A stretch of DNA of 48,046 bases from Halothiobacillus sp. (GTDB taxonomy: Bacteria > Pseudomonadota > Gammaproteobacteria > Halothiobacillales > Halothiobacillaceae), in the NCBI RefSeq assembly GCF_028710545.1, contig NZ_JAQTTX010000019.1:1-48046 (forward strand). Direction: 5' to 3'. This document shows, in pieces, positions 44,086 to 48,046 of this stretch. A program made the position numbers and the translations under genes. Below the pieces are notes generated by a model. The model did no database searches and had not been told where the DNA came from. It saw only the letters and a list, made by a program, of their open reading frames with translations. Numbering within the stretch: position 1 is the first letter of the stretch; every line of letters starts with the position of its first letter.

Positions 44086-45297
44086 TCAGAGCAAACGGAC
44101 ATGTGCCGCAGCCCGGCGGGCTTTTTCGCGCGCGGCATCCGTCGTTTCATCCAATGCCAACATCACGCCCATCCGACGTTTGCCCGCAATCCCAGGCTTG
44201 CCGAACCAACGCAATTGGGTATCCGGCGCTTCGAGCGCTTCAACCAGCCCGGTCACCACCGGTGACGTACTGTTACCCTCAAGCAGCAAGGCCACCGAAG
44301 CGGCCGGGCCACGGGTTCTGATATTGGGAATCGGCAAGCCGAGGAAGGCGCGCACGTGCAGGGCAAACTCGGAGAGATCCTGCGAGATAAGCGTCACCAT
44401 GCCGGTATCGTGTGGACGGGGCGACACTTCACTGAACCAGACCTGATTGCCCCGCACGAATAGCTCCACGCCAAACAGACCATAGCCGCCCAAAGCATCA
44501 ACCACCTTGGCGGCGATTTGTTCCGACTGTGCCAAGGCAGTCGCCGACATGGCCATCGGCTGCCAGCTCTCGCGGTAATCGCCATCGACCTGCACATGAC
44601 CAATGGGCGGACAAAACGCGATACCACCGCGGTGGCGCACCGTCAGCAAGGTGATTTCATAGTCGAAATCGATCATGGATTCCACGATCACCCGTCCGCC
44701 CCCGGCACGCCCGCCCGCCTGCGCATAATCCCACGCTGCTTGAATCTGCGCTGTCGAGCGCACGACCGACTGCCCTTTGCCCGAAGAACTCATGACCGGC
44801 TTGACGACGCAGGGCAAACCGATCTGCTCGATTGCCTGCGTAAAATCCGCCAGCGAATCTGCGAAGACATAGCGACTGGTCGGCATCCCCAACTCTTCGG
44901 CGGCCAGGCGGCGGATACCCTCACGATTCATCGTCAAGCGGGCCGCACGCGCATTCGGCACCACCTGCCAGCCCTCGGCTTCGAGTTCCACCAGCGTCTG
45001 GGTCGCGATCGCCTCGATTTCCGGCACGATCAGTGTGGGTTTTTCCCGTTCGACCAAGGCACGCAAGGCACTGCCATCCAGCATGTCGATTACGAACGCG
45101 CGGTGGGCCACCTGCATGGCGGGCGCGTTCGCATAACGATCCACGGCGATGACTTCCAGCCCAAGCCGCTGCGCTTCAATCGCCACTTCCTTGCCCAACT
45201 CACCGCTGCCCAGCAGCATGATGCGCACCGCAGAAACGGACATGGGCGCGCCCAGTTGGGTTACCGGTTGATTCATATGAGCGGATGGAGAAACCAT
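44086..45297 (-). CDS. purT: Formate-dependent phosphoribosylglycinamide formyltransferase
   Basis: An ATP-grasp enzyme that formylates glycinamide ribonucleotide with formate and ATP, a folate-independent step of purine synthesis. After a short variable N-terminus come [19 protein letters not shown], the ATP-binding [17 protein letters not shown], a [12 protein letters not shown] segment and [14 protein letters not shown] with metal-binding acidic residues. The C-terminus has RRMGVMLAL. The length (403) fits; the start is uncertain because Met8 and Met19 are alternatives. It lies 52 bp from glcF, convergent, without a clear terminator between them. Confidence 0.95.
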   Translation of the reverse strand: MVSPSAHMNQPVTQLGAPMSVSAVRIMLLGSGELGKEVAIEAQRLGLEVIAVDRYANAPAMQVAHRAFVIDMLDGSALRALVEREKPTLIVPEIEAIATQTLVELEAEGWQVVPNARAARLTMNREGIRRLAAEELGMPTSRYVFADSLADFTQAIEQIGLPCVVKPVMSSSGKGQSVVRSTAQIQAAWDYAQAGGRAGGGRVIVESMIDFDYEITLLTVRHRGGIAFCPPIGHVQVDGDYRESWQPMAMSATALAQSEQIAAKVVDALGGYGLFGVELFVRGNQVWFSEVSPRPHDTGMVTLISQDLSEFALHVRAFLGLPIPNIRTRGPAASVALLLEGNSTSPVVTGLVEALEAPDTQLRWFGKPGIAGKRRMGVMLALDETTDAAREKARRAAAHVRLL

Positions 45298-45376
45298 GTT
45301 GTCAGTACCAAAATCAAGTTTGAAGCCAGTCTGGATAACGACGACCAGATCCGGATGAAAAACGAATCAATGCCGA

Positions 45377-45718
45377 TCAATCGGCCAGCGTACGTGATAA
45401 GTCCAGATCCACGGCATCCACACCGCTGCCATGAAAGACGATGAGGCCAGGATATCGAGCAGCGCCGGAGGGCGAAAACTCGAACCCGAACTGACGCTCA
45501 ATAATGAAGTGACCATTTGATCGACGCAAGCGCATGCGCCGCAAACCGACTGAATCGTCCAACAACTGCACATCCGCCCGATCACAGGCGCTTTTGGCCA
45601 ATGCCAGCGCACGTCGATGAAACGTGTCCTGTTGCCACCAGAAGACGGCTAAACCCACGATAATCATCAAAATCAGCACATCACCAAAACTCAAGATAAA
45701 AGCCCCTCCGGTAATCAT
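45377..45718 (-). CDS. DUF3301 family membrane-anchored protein
   Basis: A 113-residue protein with one N-terminal helix (LSFGDVLILMIIVGLAVFWW) and a cytoplasmic or periplasmic tail. The pattern FWWQQDTFHRRALALAKSACDRADVQLLDDSVGL, followed by RMRLRRSNGHFIIERQFGFEFSPSG, is DUF3301, a gammaproteobacterial family of unknown function. The two Trp residues at the helix end and the single Cys are typical. It starts upstream of purT on the same strand, 79 bp apart. Confidence 0.82.
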   Translation of the reverse strand: MITGGAFILSFGDVLILMIIVGLAVFWWQQDTFHRRALALAKSACDRADVQLLDDSVGLRRMRLRRSNGHFIIERQFGFEFSPSGAARYPGLIVFHGSGVDAVDLDLSRTLAD

Positions 45719-45796
45719 GCGGCCAGCGCAGCATCATAGACCAGACAAGCCATATCCTTATCACTCCTTATAAAACACCCAGAAGCAACAACCTAC

Positions 45797-45824
45797 TTGC
45801 GTCCTTGGCCAAGCGCTTTATAAT
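45797..45824 (+). promoter_or_regulatory. Candidate sigma70 promoter of rpsU
   Basis: TTGCGT and TATAAT are 16 bp apart, about 110 bp before the rpsU start. The -10 is a perfect consensus. This gives a long leader of about 100 bases for the S21 mRNA. Confidence 0.65.
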
Positions 45825-45934
45825 GCAAGGCCTTTTTATTGCCCGGTTGCGAATTACCCCTTGACTCGCACTTCGAGACAAGTTCATGCTTCTGGCAATT
45901 TTTACCCAATCAATTCAACAGGATAGACATTTTC

Positions 45935-46150
45935 ATGCCATCAGTACGTGTTCGGGACAACGAGCCCTTTGAAGTTGCAGTTCGTCGGTTTAAGCGCTCT
46001 TGCGAGAAAGCAGGCATCATCAGTGAGTTGCGTGAGCGCGAGTTCTACGAGAAGCCGACGACCGAACGCAAGCGTAAAAACGCTGCCGCTGTCAAACGCA
46101 ACCAAAAGCGCCTGTCCAAAGAACAATCACGTCGCGTTCGCCTGTTCTAA
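45935..46150 (+). CDS. rpsU: 30S ribosomal protein bS21
   Basis: A 71-residue basic protein of the small subunit that helps select and base-pair mRNA. The sequence [20 protein letters not shown] and the ending [14 protein letters not shown] are standard bS21. The ATG at 45935 has AGGA 11 bases upstream; a longer frame to 45839 is not supported. yqeY follows 33 bp on. In many gammaproteobacteria rpsU leads dnaG and rpoD, which are not next here. Confidence 0.97.
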   Translation: MPSVRVRDNEPFEVAVRRFKRSCEKAGIISELREREFYEKPTTERKRKNAAAVKRNQKRLSKEQSRRVRLF

Positions 46151-46183
46151 GAAACTGCTACCGCGTTACAGAGGAATATCGGC

Positions 46184-46633
46184 ATGAGCGCCCTCAAAGC
46201 CCGGCTGACCGACGACATGAAGCTGGCAATGAAATCCGGCGACAAGTCGCGCCTGGGCGTTATTCGCCTGTTGCTGGCGGCCATCAAGCAAAAGGAAGTC
46301 GATGAACGCATCACATTGAGTGATGACGACGTTCTCGCCATTCTGGTCAAGCAATCCAAGCAGCGGCGCGAATCGATCGACCAGTTCAAAACAGCCGGTC
46401 GTGATGATTTGGTAAAAACCGAGCAGTTCGAACTCGAGGTCATCGAAACCTACCTCCCAGCAAAACTCAGCGAAGCGGAAATCCGGCAGATCATCACCGA
46501 TGCCATTGCCGCAACCGGAGCGCAGGGTGTTGCCCAGATGGGCGCCGTCATGAACGCCGTTCGCGCCAAAGTAGCCGGGCGCGCGGATCTTGCCGCTGTC
46601 AGCCAGTGGGTCAAGGCGGCACTCGGCGCCTAA
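46184..46633 (+). CDS. GatB/YqeY domain-containing protein
   Basis: A 149-residue protein of the YqeY family, related to the tail domain of amidotransferase GatB. It opens MSALKARLTDDMKLAMKSGDKSRL and has VIRLLLAAIKQKEVDE and FELEVIETYLPAKLSEAE, all usual for the family. It may interact with tRNA or glutamine-loaded substrates, but the role is not established. It follows rpsU in the same transcript, as in many bacteria, with AGAGGA upstream of the start. Confidence 0.93.
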   Translation: MSALKARLTDDMKLAMKSGDKSRLGVIRLLLAAIKQKEVDERITLSDDDVLAILVKQSKQRRESIDQFKTAGRDDLVKTEQFELEVIETYLPAKLSEAEIRQIITDAIAATGAQGVAQMGAVMNAVRAKVAGRADLAAVSQWVKAALGA

Positions 46634-46748
46634 ACATTCGACGCTCGGCATCAAGTTGGCCTAGACTGATGTTTCAACCACAGGCAAACCGCTTGCGGTG
46701 TCCGCGGACGGGTATCCCCTTCTTATAAAATTTAAATCAAATGGGTAA

Positions 46749-48046
<1,298 letters not shown>

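Overview
The window looks like chromosome from a gammaproteobacterial sulfur oxidiser, most like Halothiobacillus and its relatives. The signs are a periplasmic thiosulfate-oxidation set (soxX-soxA and, 6 kb on, soxB), a rhodanese-TusA-DsrE sulfur-relay operon, a gammaproteobacterial fatty-acid/folate/tmk/holB cluster, an IlvIH-type acetolactate synthase and an rpsU-yqeY pair. The genus is inferred from gene content; no rRNA is present. No tRNA, rRNA or CRISPR array was recognised.

Layout. 1-546: the right end of an IS21-family element (istB and its terminal repeats), inserted in a GPH-type transporter gene that survives as a 3' fragment; a DUF3833 lipoprotein and a chalcone-isomerase-like protein follow. 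2493-5125: DUF2789, SohB protease and a Tim44-like membrane protein. 5195-9444 (minus): ilvB-ilvN-ilvC and pssA. 9762-11688 (minus): rhodanese, TusA, DsrE and an unrecognised secreted protein, divergent from soxXA (12443-13772) across a palindrome-rich spacer. 13901-19058 (minus): DedA, a two-domain glycosyltransferase, MoaB, DUF3565, RimO and DUF3579; then a short asparaginase-like protein (+) and soxB (minus). 21957-30710 (minus): fabD-fabG-acpP-fabF-pabB-pabC-mltG-tmk-holB, a fatty-acid, folate and replication cluster with many overlapping genes. 30882-35020 (+): a GT4 glycosyltransferase, a DEAD-box RNA helicase behind a strongly structured leader, and an O6-alkylguanine-DNA alkyltransferase.

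36321-44033 is the most unusual block. An IclR regulator is divergent from a run of a phosphoketolase-like thiamine-diphosphate enzyme, a four-carbon-acid-sugar-type (DUF1537) kinase and glycolate oxidase glcD-glcE-glcF. A perfect 15-bp palindrome lies in the divergent promoter region. glcE carries one in-frame TGA exactly where the family has a tryptophan. The combination suggests a regulated route for glycolate or a related 2-hydroxy acid in an autotroph, but its chemistry is not known from sequence. The window ends with purT, DUF3301, rpsU, yqeY and the first 430 codons of gltD.

Several spacers hold perfect palindromes. A dispersed element with arms near AGGGCACCTCGAAAAACC occurs at three loci (4032, 11728 and 35489). 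A different long-range inverted element lies at 35113-35349. Sulfur metabolism is spread over three separate transcription units here, with soxYZ and soxCD not in view.
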